Translations under genes and position numbers: made by a program
Notes under the pieces: generated by a model
What the model was told of the DNA's origin: nothing
What the model saw: the letters and a program-made list of their open reading frames with translations, nothing else
The model's database searches: none
In this document: positions 9,178-17,234 of the stretch, piece by piece
Position numbering within the stretch: position 1 is the first letter of the stretch
Layout of the letters: each line of letters starts with the position of its first letter
Source of the DNA: Clostridium neonatale
Lineage (GTDB): Bacteria > Bacillota > Clostridia > Clostridiales > Clostridiaceae
DNA: 64,000 nucleotides
Direction: 5' to 3'
Assembly: GCF_001458595.1 (NCBI RefSeq)
Contig: NZ_LN890328.1
Location: forward strand, 2,284,831-2,348,830

Positions 9178-9468
9178 CTAAATATTCATCTTATTTAATT
9201 TTTTACTAGCTGCTTCAAATTCTCTTAAGCATTTATTACAAACCTTAATTCCTAATACTTCTGTTAATTTTTCATCTTCTTTGTAGCAACAAGCACATCC
9301 TGGATTGTATTTTTTTAATATAATTTCTTCACCAACTAAACTAATTTCTACAATTGAACCTGGTTCAGTGGATGTTTGATCTTTAAGCTTTAACGCTTCT
9401 CTCATATTCTTTGGGATAACTATTCTCCCAACTGGATCTAAATTTCTTAAAATTCCTGCTGATATCAT
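9178..9468 (-). CDS. AbrB/SpoVT-like regulator with zinc knuckles
   Basis: Predicted transition-state type DNA-binding protein of 96 aa. The N-terminal swapped-hairpin AbrB domain is clear (GILRNLDPVGRIVIPKNMRE, residues 5-24, then GSIVEISLVGEEIILKKY). The C-terminal third has CACC at about residues 58-61 and CNKC near 77-80, likely a zinc ribbon, a combination I associate with clostridial phages and plasmids. It is early in the leftward operon and may tune phage or host genes. The ATG overlaps the stop of the 31-codon frame upstream. Confidence 0.8.
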   Translation of the reverse strand: MISAGILRNLDPVGRIVIPKNMREALKLKDQTSTEPGSIVEISLVGEEIILKKYNPGCACCYKEDEKLTEVLGIKVCNKCLREFEAASKKLNKMNI

Positions 9469-9560
9469 TTTTCATTCCTCCAAACTACTTTTAAATTGCT
9501 ATGCTCTATCAAGATTCTTTTATAAGCTTTTATGAGCTGTCTTTCTGTTGCTTTTGTCAT
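9465..9560 (-). CDS. short open frame (31 aa), possible leader peptide
   Basis: A 31-codon frame starting MTKATERQLIKAYKRIL has a GAGGAAG site before its ATG, and its TGA overlaps the AbrB-like ATG (ATGA). That arrangement suggests coupling to the regulator gene downstream. It may be a real small helical peptide or only a coupling leader. No homologue is known to me. Confidence 0.35.
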   Translation of the reverse strand: MTKATERQLIKAYKRILIEHSNLKVVWRNEK

Positions 9561-9626
9561 AAATACTTCCTCAACTTTTTAATTATTATGTTTTATTAAT
9601 TTCCAAGGCTTTTCAGCCTATACATC

Positions 9627-9791
9627 TTATTGCTTCTCGATATTCTTTTCTTCTGTTAATGGAAATATTGATGGATTATTTTTATATATCCTATATAAAT
9701 TAAGCCACATTCCAGTTACTATTTTTGATAGTTCTGGATCATCTATATCAACAATCCTTCCATCAATTTCAAGTTCATATTTATAGTGCAT
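9627..9791 (-). CDS. hypothetical phage protein (54 aa)
   Basis: Small acidic protein starting MHYKYELEIDGRIVDIDDPE. An upstream in-frame ATG would add nine residues, but the GGGGG ribosome site lies about 7 bases before the ATG at 9791, which therefore decides the start. No family recognised. It lies between two other small genes of the leftward early operon. Confidence 0.55.
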   Translation of the reverse strand: MHYKYELEIDGRIVDIDDPELSKIVTGMWLNLYRIYKNNPSIFPLTEEKNIEKQ

Positions 9792-9845
9792 ATTGATTCC
9801 CCCATAGAATTGCTTCATACATGATATGAAAATTAATCTATTGTG

Positions 9846-10199
9846 TTACAGTTTGATACATTTAATTTTTTCACCACAATTTCCACAAAATTTAGGTACT
9901 ATGTCTTTATTTCTAGGTAAATCAATCTGATTTACTTTTCCGCAACATTGACATTCACCTATCCATGTACATAGACTTTTATGGCTCAAATCTAAATCAT
10001 TAAAAGTTGATAGAGCAAATTCATTAACCCCTAATGGTCTATTAGCCAACATGTCTTTCGCTAAATCTAATGTCACATCAGCTTGATTAATTGAAAGATT
10101 ATATTTTACAATCAAATCACATATCTCTCTTGCTATACCTCTTGCACCAATTTCATTAAAATTAATTTCTTTAAGTCTATTTTCAATAACTTTGTTCAT
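9846..10199 (-). CDS. hypothetical phage protein with C-terminal zinc ribbon
   Basis: Protein of 117 aa. The N-terminal two-thirds is helical (MNKVIENRLKEINFNEIGAR...), and the C-terminus carries CQCC near residue 86 and CGNC near residue 108, which together form a likely zinc-binding ribbon. It follows the Rha-like gene by 20 bases on the same strand. No specific role is recognised; regulatory or DNA-binding activity is a guess. Confidence 0.65.
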   Translation of the reverse strand: MNKVIENRLKEINFNEIGARGIAREICDLIVKYNLSINQADVTLDLAKDMLANRPLGVNEFALSTFNDLDLSHKSLCTWIGECQCCGKVNQIDLPRNKDIVPKFCGNCGEKIKCIKL

Positions 10200-10219
10200 T
10201 TATTTTTCCTCCTTAAAAT

Positions 10220-10915
10220 CTACCTATTAATAACTATGCACCACATATTTTTACCATTAATTCTTACTTGCTTGTAAATTATCTTATTAAGTAATTCAAG
10301 CTTTATCTTAATGTCATGTTTGCTTATATTCAGCTTATTGGCTTCATTAAACAAAACTTCTTTATCAACAACATTTCCTTCATCTGTGACTCTTAACAGC
10401 CCTGTAGCAAGCGAATTAACTAATATTTGATTAATCATTTCATTGGTTATATTTTCAAGTCTTTTTTCTAAAGGCGGCTTTATCTTTAACTGATGCTTTT
10501 TACTTGCCAGTCTTTGCCTTTCTCTTTTGTTAAGCATTCCCTTAATCTCTTGTAGTTCTAAATTCATGCTTGCAATCTGATTGGTAAGTTGCTTTATTAC
10601 TCCATTAGGATTTTCAAGCACCTTTTCCATAGCTTCAAACTTATCCATATACTTATCTGTGAATAAATTTCCTTTAGTTCCTGTTGTCTTATGGGCTAGG
10701 AACTCACATCCTTTCTTAGTAATTTGAAATTCTCTATTGGATTTTCCACTCCTATCTACATATGATGATTCAATCCAATATTTACTCACCACAATTTTGT
10801 GGGCAGTAAAATCTTTATTGATTGTATCAATCTTTTTTAATAAAACATCATGTCTAGTTTCCATCATTTCAGCAACTTCTCTTGATGAAATTCTGCTCTC
10901 TAATTGATTATTCAT
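10220..10915 (-). CDS. Rha-family phage regulatory protein
   Basis: Protein of 231 aa. The N-terminal 95 residues match the pRha domain: SSREVAEMMETRHDVLLKKI, then SYVDRSGKSNREFQITKKG and FLAHKTTGTKG. A coiled region (residues 100-145) and a basic C-terminal domain follow. Rha proteins of lambdoid and Gram-positive phages act as regulators when the host lacks IHF or control early decisions; the precise role is poorly known. The ATG at 10915 has GGAGG 7 bases upstream, and an upstream in-frame ATG has no site. It is the second gene of the leftward operon. Confidence 0.82.
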   Translation of the reverse strand: MNNQLESRISSREVAEMMETRHDVLLKKIDTINKDFTAHKIVVSKYWIESSYVDRSGKSNREFQITKKGCEFLAHKTTGTKGNLFTDKYMDKFEAMEKVLENPNGVIKQLTNQIASMNLELQEIKGMLNKRERQRLASKKHQLKIKPPLEKRLENITNEMINQILVNSLATGLLRVTDEGNVVDKEVLFNEANKLNISKHDIKIKLELLNKIIYKQVRINGKNMWCIVINR

Positions 10916-10949
10916 TGTAAATCCTCCTCTTCCACTAAATAAGTCAATA

Positions 10950-11120
10950 CTAATTTCTAATTGCTGAAACAAACCTTTCTAAAGCTACTGGGCTATCATG
11001 AGCTTGTTGCATTGCTTGTACTACTAAACACGAATTAATTGCACTCATTACTAAGTCCAAATCATCATCACTTAGTTTTTGTAGTTTAGGAATTGCATTT
11101 AATATCTTTTCACTATTCAT
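10950..11120 (-). CDS. small hypothetical protein (56 aa), first gene of early operon
   Basis: Frame of 56 codons starting MNSEKILNAIPKLQKLSDDD, probably three helices. It has an AGGGGTG ribosome site and is the first gene behind the leftward promoter in the switch region. In position it corresponds to a Cro- or antirepressor-like gene, but the sequence is too short and has no clear helix-turn-helix, so I make no such claim. Confidence 0.55.
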   Translation of the reverse strand: MNSEKILNAIPKLQKLSDDDLDLVMSAINSCLVVQAMQQAHDSPVALERFVSAIRN

Positions 11121-11152
11121 ACTTTCTCACCCCTTTTTAATTGTTTTTAAAA

Positions 11153-11250
11153 ACTCGCTTTGCGAAGTTCTTGAGATTATAATACACCTCTTTCATCTGC
11201 TTTGCAAGTATTTTTTTAAACTTTTTTTATTTTTTATTTGCATTGCGAGT
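11153..11250. promoter_or_regulatory. prophage switch region with three operator-like motifs
   Basis: The short gap between the leftward operon and the repressor gene holds three related motifs: TCGCTTTGCGA (inside 11153-11168), CTGCTTTGCAAGTA (11197-11210) and TTTGCATTGCGAGTAA (11238-11252). The first is a near-perfect palindrome (TCGC-TTT-GCGA). The second covers the -35 box of the leftward promoter and the third the -35 box of the rightward promoter. This is the layout expected for binding by the repressor encoded at 11288; binding itself is inferred. Confidence 0.6.
11179..11207 (-). promoter_or_regulatory. leftward early promoter
   Basis: On the minus strand TTGCAA (11202-11207) and TATTAT (11179-11184) are separated by 17 bases, a good sigma-A promoter for the early operon starting at 11120. 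The -35 box overlaps the middle operator-like motif. Confidence 0.6.
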
Positions 11251-11264
11251 AAAAACGATGTAAT
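11239..11264 (+). promoter_or_regulatory. rightward promoter of the repressor gene
   Basis: On the plus strand TTGCAT is followed after 17 bases by TAATAT; an alternative pair, TTGCGA and TACTAA, is also spaced by 17. Either drives the repressor gene, whose ribosome site GGAGG lies just downstream. The -35 box lies within the third operator-like motif, so autoregulation is plausible. Confidence 0.5.
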
Positions 11265-11287
11265 ATACTAAGTAGGAGGTGATAATT

Positions 11288-11665
11288 TTGGATTTAAAAG
11301 ACAGGTTAAAACAAATAAGAAAAGATAATAAGCTATCACAATCTGCTTTAGGTAAATTAATAGGAATATCTAGTAGTCAAATAGCATGCTATGAGACTGG
11401 ATATAGGGAAATTACAGATAGAGCTATCAATGATATTTGTAGAGAATTAAATATAAATGAAACATGGCTTAGAACTGGTGAAGGAGAAATGTATGTTGTT
11501 TCTGAACAAGATGAGAAACTTGCTGAAGCTTTTGCAGAGATATCATTATCAGAAAATGAAAAACTAAAAGAAATAGTTCAAAACTTAACCAAGTTAGATG
11601 ATAAAACAATTGATAAAATTAATGACCTAATCGACCTTTTACTAGAAAAAGAAAATAAAATTTAA
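11288..11665 (+). CDS. XRE-family phage repressor
   Basis: Predicted CI/Cro-type repressor (125 aa). The N-terminal helix-turn-helix is plain (LKQIRKDNKLSQSALGKLIG, then SSSQIACYETGYREITDRAI). The C-terminal half is a helical region rich in Lys/Glu (LSENEKLKEIVQNL), probably for dimerisation, and there is no peptidase domain, so it is not a self-cleaving LexA-like repressor. I choose the TTG at 11288 with GGAGG upstream; a GTG at 11279 overlaps that site and is unlikely. It is divergent from the early operon, with shared operators. Confidence 0.82.
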   Translation: MDLKDRLKQIRKDNKLSQSALGKLIGISSSQIACYETGYREITDRAINDICRELNINETWLRTGEGEMYVVSEQDEKLAEAFAEISLSENEKLKEIVQNLTKLDDKTIDKINDLIDLLLEKENKI

Positions 11666-11666
11666 G

Positions 11667-11695
11667 AAAGCAAGTCCTATTTAGAACTTGCTTTT
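11667..11695. terminator. terminator after the repressor gene
   Basis: AAGCAAGT and ACTTGCTT pair across a 10-base loop just after the repressor stop and are followed by TTTT. It overlaps the 3' end of the small convergent frame. Confidence 0.6.
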
Positions 11696-11781
11696 AATAA
11701 ACTCTTTATATATGCATAAATTAGACCTAGAATTTTTGGATTATCAATATCCTCTATTAATTTTATTATTTGTTTTTTCAT
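11677..11781 (-). CDS. 34-aa helical peptide convergent with the repressor
   Basis: A 34-codon frame starting MKKQIIKLIEDIDNPKILGL runs toward the repressor gene. The product is an amphipathic helix pair of a kind I associate with short genes next to XRE repressors in Firmicutes (inference from pattern, not a search). An AAGGGG site lies about 11 bases upstream of the ATG. It could instead be a remnant of a repressor C-terminus. Confidence 0.4.
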   Translation of the reverse strand: MKKQIIKLIEDIDNPKILGLIYAYIKSLLKASSK

Positions 11782-12028
11782 ATGTGACCAACCCCTTGAT
11801 ATGCTTATATAAATTTTATCATTTTTAACATTTTTTATAACAAACATTAGTTCGCATGTGTTTTATAAATATATTATACTACAAGTACAATATATTTAAA
11901 AATAACTAAAAAATATTTTTTTACTTTTTACTACACCTATATATATTCTTCAGTTTACAAAAATATTCTTATTTTCAGTCTAAAAAAATAATTCTTTTTA
12001 TAAAAAGAGGTAAAAAGGAGGAATTTAC

Positions 12029-13567
12029 ATGAAAGTAGTCGCAATATACTCACGTAAATCTAAAGAAAGCGATACAGGAGAATCTATAAAAAATCAAATA
12101 GAAATGTGCAAAGATTACTTTTTAAATCAAGGTAAAGAATTCACTTTTGAAATATTTCAAGATGAAGGATTTAGCGGTGGAAATACAAAAAGACCTGAAT
12201 TCCAACGAATGATGTTGCTTGCTAAACATGGTAAATTTGATATTGTTGCATGTTATAAAGTTGATAGAATTGCAAGAAATATCATTGATTTTATGAATAC
12301 TTTTGATATTTTAAAGAAAAATAAAGTATCTCTAGTCAGTGTTACTGAAGGATTTGATCCTAATACTCCAATAGGTATGATGTTAATGACTATGATTGCC
12401 GGCTTTGCTGAAATGGAAAGAATGAATATAGCTCAAAGAGTTAAGGACAATATGAATGCTCTTGCTAAAATGGGACGTTGGCTTGGAGGTACTCCACCTA
12501 CTGGATATAGAGCTATAAAAGAAAATACACATAATGGTAAGTATGCAATGTATTTAGAATTAATACCAGAAATGAAAGAGAAATTAACTTTTATTTTTGA
12601 AAGTGCAGCAGCTGGATATACTAGCAGATATATAGGTAAATTAGTTGAGCTACACCCTAAGACAATCATAAATATAGTTTATAATCCAACCTATTGTCCT
12701 AGTGATGAACTAAGTAAATCATATTTAGAAAATCTAGGGTATAAAGTTTATGGTGAATTAAATGGGCGTGGTTATTTACCTTGGAATCGCAGACCAATAG
12801 ACGTTAATGGAAAGAAAATGTATAGAAGCGAAGATAGATTTGTAACTGCTTCAAAACATGAAATTCCAACCGATTCAGCTACATGGATAAAGGCTAATGA
12901 AGAAATTAGAAAACGTGGTGATGAAGGCCGACCAAGAATATCACAATATTCTTTTCTTGCACATATGCTTACTTGTAAATGTGGATGTGGAATGAGTGTT
13001 GATAGTGGTTATAAGCGTAAAGACGGTAGCCGATCATACTATTTTAAGTGTTCTTCAAAGAAAGGTGGATATAATAGGAATTGTGATGCCAAACTTATTA
13101 GAGTGGATTACATCGAAAATGATATATTATCTTTATTGCAGAAAATATGCTTAAATAAAGAATTACTTAATGATGAAATATCAAAAACTGAAACTATAGT
13201 TATTGATAAGAATGAGATAAAAAACATATCCCAAAAGATAAAATCTAATGATATCGAAATGGAAAACCTCGTATCTCAATTAGGAAAATTAAAAGGATCT
13301 GCTGCTGATGCTGTTACCACTAAAATGAATAAATTATCTGAAGAAAATGACAATCTAAAACAAAAATTATTTTTACTAGAGCATGATAATATTTTAAATT
13401 CTATTAATCACTATGACATTGATTATTTGTATAACAAAATAGTCAATTTAATGTCTAGTTGGGAAAACTTAAGTTTAGAAGATAAACAATTTGGTATTCA
13501 ATCAATAATAGACAAAATCAAGTGGGATGGCGAAAAATTCAAGATTTCTTTTATAAAAAAATCATAG
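12029..13567 (+). CDS. large serine recombinase (phage integrase)
   Basis: Site-specific recombinase of 512 aa that integrates and excises the element through a 5'-phosphoserine intermediate. The catalytic domain starts with VAIYSRKS, nucleophile Ser8, and includes DRIARN near residues 79-84 and the conserved GMMLMTMIAGFAEMER helix region. A recombinase domain follows, then a zinc ribbon (Cys316, 318, 320, 341, 352) and a coiled coil (about 385-450), the standard large serine integrase order. AAGGAGG lies 8 bases before the ATG. The gene ends about 20 bases from the junction with the broken lipoprotein gene, so it is likely responsible for this insertion. No directionality factor is identified in the window. 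Confidence 0.95.
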   Translation: MKVVAIYSRKSKESDTGESIKNQIEMCKDYFLNQGKEFTFEIFQDEGFSGGNTKRPEFQRMMLLAKHGKFDIVACYKVDRIARNIIDFMNTFDILKKNKVSLVSVTEGFDPNTPIGMMLMTMIAGFAEMERMNIAQRVKDNMNALAKMGRWLGGTPPTGYRAIKENTHNGKYAMYLELIPEMKEKLTFIFESAAAGYTSRYIGKLVELHPKTIINIVYNPTYCPSDELSKSYLENLGYKVYGELNGRGYLPWNRRPIDVNGKKMYRSEDRFVTASKHEIPTDSATWIKANEEIRKRGDEGRPRISQYSFLAHMLTCKCGCGMSVDSGYKRKDGSRSYYFKCSSKKGGYNRNCDAKLIRVDYIENDILSLLQKICLNKELLNDEISKTETIVIDKNEIKNISQKIKSNDIEMENLVSQLGKLKGSAADAVTTKMNKLSEENDNLKQKLFLLEHDNILNSINHYDIDYLYNKIVNLMSSWENLSLEDKQFGIQSIIDKIKWDGEKFKISFIKKS

Positions 13568-13570
13568 GAA

Positions 13571-14029
13571 TTAACAGAGTACTGCACCACCTGGTCTTCC
13601 GCCAATAATATCTTTACCTTTAAGACTCTTCCAATCGAAATTCTTTTCTTCAGTTCTTCCAACCAAAAATGATCCGTCTTTTTGAGTCAATTGTGCAAAA
13701 ACTACAGGTTTATCTTCTCTTCCTTGAAGATTAATGTAAATTGTTTGTTCTGGTCCACAGAAACCAATGTCTGCACTTTTACTTAGTACCGCTTGCATAA
13801 CTTTATCAGCACCTTGTCCTGTTTGAAGATCAATATCTAATCCATTTTCTTTAAAATAACCTTCACTCATTGCAATGTACATTGGTGCATAGAAAACTGA
13901 ACGTGTTACTTCATTTAATCTAACTTTAGTCATAGTATTATCTTCTGATTTACCACATCCTACAAACATCATAGCTGTAAAGACTGATATCATTATTACA
14001 GATATAGCTGCTTTTAGCTTTCTTTTCAT
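13571..14029 (-). pseudogene. 5' fragment of ABC substrate-binding lipoprotein gene, cut by the element
   Basis: The frame encodes the first ~148 residues of an SsuA/NMT1-THI5-like substrate-binding protein (nitrate, sulfonate or thiamine-precursor type): a signal peptide with lipobox LVF-like hydrophobic stretch ending in GC, then VFYAPMYIAMSEGYFKENGL and DIGFCGPEQ. It stops abruptly after GGRPGG, the conserved turn before the expected MPEM-like continuation, and reads into four unrelated codons and a stop. Full members are about 320-340 aa. The remainder and its permease genes should lie past the far end of the element, to the left of this window. Excision would restore the gene. Confidence 0.85.
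13585..13592. other. putative attachment-site junction of the integrated element
   Basis: The conserved coding sequence of the substrate-binding protein ends near GGTGG (minus strand, 13587-13591), and the following sequence does not fit the family. The crossover for the serine integrase therefore lies within or right beside these bases. The exact core can only be fixed by comparison with the other end. Confidence 0.55.
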
Positions 14030-14098
14030 TTAAACATCTCCTATTAATACTTATGCTGTATAATATGATATTTTATAGGATTTGTTCTGATAATAAAT

Positions 14099-14113
14099 CA
14101 CTTATAATAAGTG
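14099..14113. promoter_or_regulatory. inverted repeat and promoter upstream of the lipoprotein gene
   Basis: CACTTATAATAAGTG is a 15-base inverted repeat in the upstream region of the cut substrate-binding gene. On the minus strand TTGTAC is followed after 17 bases by TATAAG, which lies inside the repeat, so a repressor site over the -10 box is plausible. Confidence 0.35.
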
Positions 14114-14231
14114 TAATTTTTTTGTACAAAAATTTACTTTATTTAATTATAATTTGCTAATATAAATTTTATCTATAAGTAATTCTGTATTCTCTTAAGA
14201 TTAAATAATATAAAAATCTATTTTAAAATGA

Positions 14232-14272
14232 AAAAAGAATCTGTGTACATAAATTATACACAGATTCTTTTT
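14232..14272 (-). terminator. terminator after topB
   Basis: An 11-bp perfect stem (GAATCTGTGTA with its complement) is flanked by A-run and T-run, so it can work in both directions. It overlaps the topB stop codon and closes the lipoprotein and topB region. Confidence 0.75.
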
Positions 14273-16436
14273 ATCTATTATCTATAAATTCCATCTTCCA
14301 GTTAAAATATCCTGTTTCTTCATTCTTCTCATATTTAAAATATGCTGAGAAAGTATTACCTTTTTTGCTTTTTAAATTCCTAAATCCTACTTTTCCATTC
14401 TTAAGTAAAAGCTGAACCATTTCTTTAGAAACAGTTTTACCAAACGAAGTTATAAATTTATCATCTTTCCATATGGTAAATTTACATCCATTTTTCCAGT
14501 TACTACAACCAAAACCTCTATCCCCTTCAATTACAGGGTTCCCGCATATTGGACATGGGCCTATATTTTCTACATCTTTTGGAATTTCAACTTTAAACCT
14601 AGATAAAGCTTTATCATCTTTTTTTATTAAATCAACTGATTCCACTGTAAAGTCAGTTATAAGCTTCATAAAATCTTGCTTTGCAAACTTACCTTTTTCA
14701 ATATCTGATAATGTTTTTTCAAGCTTACCTGTATACTCTAAATCAAGAAGATCTCTAACAGGAAAAGTTTCTACTATATTTCTTCCAAGGTCAGTTGCAA
14801 TAAGGCTTTTCCCCTTAGTCTTTAAGTATCCTATATCTTTAAGTTTCTTAATTGTTTCTGCTCTTGTCGCTGGAGTACCTATACTGTATCCACTTAATAT
14901 TGCCTGCATCATTTCTTCTGAATCTTCTTTTCCTTCAACACCTTTTCCACAAGTTTCCATAACCCTAAGTAGTGTTTTTTCAGTATGATACTTAGGTGGT
15001 TTCTTAGTAACTGATGCAATCTTTGATTTAGTAATATCTACAACTTCTCCTACTTCTATCTTAGGCAAAATTATATCTTTACTTTCTATCTTCTCTACAA
15101 CCTTCCAACCCTCAACAAGTTTTATTTTTCCTTTTGCAATAAATGTACCTTTAACTTCTGGATTCTTAACCTTTAAAGTAGCTTTTGTTTCTTCGAACTC
15201 AGCTATTGGCATAAACTGCATTATAAATCTATTCTTAATAGCATCATAAACAATCTGTTCATCATGACTAAGCCCAGTTGGCTTAATGTATGTAGGTGTT
15301 ATTGCACTATGGCTTTCGACCTTTGAATTATCAAAAACTCTTTTTGATGTATGGAACTTAATATCTTTTTCATAAGGCAGACCAACTTTAAGCATATCTA
15401 AAACTTTTTTAGCTCTGTCTTTTAAACTTTCTTCTAATACTGAACTTGCCGTTCTTGGATATGTAGTAAATTTCTTTTCATAAAGTGACTGCGCAACTTT
15501 AAGTACTTTATCTGATGTCCATCCCTTATACTTACTTGTAATATATCCTTGTAAATTAGATAAATTAAAAAGATATGGTGGATATTCTTTTTTTAGCTCA
15601 GTCTGTTTATCAATTATTTCAGCAGTCTCACCATCAAGTAATGGTAATAATTTATTTAAGTCCTCTTTCTTTTCAAATTTTTCTGACTCATTTTCATAAT
15701 ATAATCCTTCAAATTCTTCATTATTAGAAGCTTTGAAATTTGAAGTTAGTTTATAATATGTAGTTGCTGTAAAGTTTTCTATTTCTTTATCTCTATCATA
15801 AATAATCTTTAATGTAGGAAGCAAAACTCTTCCTATGTTTATTGTCTTATTTTCTTCAAATTTATATTTTAATGTACTTACAGAAGTTAAATTAATTCCA
15901 ATTATCCAGTCACTCCATTGGCGTCCTATACCCGCGTCCTGAAGAGATTGCATTTCTTTATTATCTTTTAGATTTTCCATTCCTTTTTTAACTTCATCTG
16001 GTGTCCATTCATTCAAAAGCAATCTGTATATAGGCTTTTTTACCTCAAAATAATTAAATATTTCATCTGCTATTACCTGACCTTCTCTATCATAGTCAGT
16101 TGCAGAAATTACACCATCAACATCTTCTCTGTCAATAAGTCCTTTAATTATTGACAGCTGCTTTTTAGCGCCCTTATCTTCTATTGTCCTGTCTACATTA
16201 TCACATTTAACTTTATATTTAAAATCTTCAGGAATAAAAGGAAATTTCTCAAATTTCCATCCCTTCATATTCTCATCATAATCCTTTGCATCGTAAAGTT
16301 GCAAAAGGTGCCCAAACGCCCAAGTTATATAATAGCCATTTCCTTCAAAGTAACCATCTCTTCTTGTTTTGATTTTAAATGCATCTGCAATATTTTTTGC
16401 AACAGATGGCTTTTCTGCTATCACTACCTTTGCCAT
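14271..16436 (-). CDS. topB: DNA topoisomerase III
   Basis: Type IA topoisomerase (721 aa) that relaxes negative supercoils and decatenates DNA. The Toprim domain begins MAKVVIAEKPSVAKNIADAF and carries SATDYDREGQ around residue 105. The active-site tyrosine lies in TTYPRTASSVLEE near residue 327. The C-terminus has a zinc ribbon (CPICGNPVIEGDRGFGCSNW) typical of the shorter Firmicutes TopB. Lengths fit the family. GGTGAGG lies upstream of the ATG. A single-gene transcript is likely, with a terminator directly behind. Confidence 0.95.
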   Translation of the reverse strand: MAKVVIAEKPSVAKNIADAFKIKTRRDGYFEGNGYYITWAFGHLLQLYDAKDYDENMKGWKFEKFPFIPEDFKYKVKCDNVDRTIEDKGAKKQLSIIKGLIDREDVDGVISATDYDREGQVIADEIFNYFEVKKPIYRLLLNEWTPDEVKKGMENLKDNKEMQSLQDAGIGRQWSDWIIGINLTSVSTLKYKFEENKTINIGRVLLPTLKIIYDRDKEIENFTATTYYKLTSNFKASNNEEFEGLYYENESEKFEKKEDLNKLLPLLDGETAEIIDKQTELKKEYPPYLFNLSNLQGYITSKYKGWTSDKVLKVAQSLYEKKFTTYPRTASSVLEESLKDRAKKVLDMLKVGLPYEKDIKFHTSKRVFDNSKVESHSAITPTYIKPTGLSHDEQIVYDAIKNRFIMQFMPIAEFEETKATLKVKNPEVKGTFIAKGKIKLVEGWKVVEKIESKDIILPKIEVGEVVDITKSKIASVTKKPPKYHTEKTLLRVMETCGKGVEGKEDSEEMMQAILSGYSIGTPATRAETIKKLKDIGYLKTKGKSLIATDLGRNIVETFPVRDLLDLEYTGKLEKTLSDIEKGKFAKQDFMKLITDFTVESVDLIKKDDKALSRFKVEIPKDVENIGPCPICGNPVIEGDRGFGCSNWKNGCKFTIWKDDKFITSFGKTVSKEMVQLLLKNGKVGFRNLKSKKGNTFSAYFKYEKNEETGYFNWKMEFIDNR

Positions 16437-16572
16437 ATCGGTACCTCACCGCCTTCTTCAATCTTTTCAGCACTTAATATATTAACACTAAAATTCACAT
16501 AAAACCAGTAAAAATTGTCCACTAACAGCTGAATACATGAACTCTAATAATATAATATTGCCAAAAAATAAA

Positions 16573-16595
16573 TAGCCTTGAATTAATCAAAGCTA
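16573..16595 (-). terminator. terminator after tspO
   Basis: On the minus strand TAGCTTTGA and TTCAAGGCTA form an imperfect hairpin, with G-U pairs, followed by TTTATTTTTT. Confidence 0.5.
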
Positions 16596-16608
16596 CTTAT
16601 ATTATACT

Positions 16609-17118
16609 CTACATTTCATTAAGCATCCATATAAAAAAGTTCAATACGCCTGCATAAACAAGCCATAAAATATATGGTACAAGTAATAAAAATGGTTTTA
16701 AACCTGCTTTTTTATAAAATCTTACTGATGTTAAAATTACAAATAAAAATAATATTACAAGTTCTAAGAACGCTAATCCATAAAGTCTAAAACCAAAGAA
16801 AATAAATGTCCAAAACAAATTCAATAATAACTGTATAACATATACAAATAAAGCTGACGATACGTCTATATCTACATCATCATATTTCTTTATATAAACC
16901 ATATATGAAGCTATTCCCATAAGTATGTAAAGAATTGTCCATACTATTGGGAATACATAGGCTGGTGGTGCAAAAAAAGGCTTTTTTAAGCTTTCATATA
17001 TAGATTGCATATTAGGTATAAGTAGTATTGGTATACTTCCTATAAGTAATGGAAATATTATAGACATTATTAATTTTAATATTTTAGGTTTCTTTTTTCT
17101 TTCAATTTCACTTCTCAT
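16609..17118 (-). CDS. tspO: TspO/MBR family membrane protein
   Basis: Translocator-like protein of 169 aa with five predicted membrane helices. The family signature is visible in residues 45-65 (KKPFFAPPAYVFPIVWTILY, then LMGIASYMVY) and in NLFWTFIFFGFRLYGLA. Bacterial TspO binds porphyrins and is linked to tetrapyrrole or stress physiology; its exact role in clostridia is not established. It has its own terminator and no obvious operon partner. Confidence 0.9.
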   Translation of the reverse strand: MRSEIERKKKPKILKLIMSIIFPLLIGSIPILLIPNMQSIYESLKKPFFAPPAYVFPIVWTILYILMGIASYMVYIKKYDDVDIDVSSALFVYVIQLLLNLFWTFIFFGFRLYGLAFLELVILFLFVILTSVRFYKKAGLKPFLLLVPYILWLVYAGVLNFFIWMLNEM

Positions 17119-17234
17119 AATTACTCCTTAACATATTTTAAATTAACAGATTATCATTAATATATTAATATGTTAAAGTAAATTTAATTATGTATTTTTT
17201 ATCGCTATAAATCTTATTTTATCCTTATTTAAAT

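Noticed and set aside
14473..14988. A 171-codon plus-strand frame inside topB
   Set aside because: It lies antisense to a conserved enzyme, with no ribosome site and hydrophobic low-complexity content expected from a shadow frame.
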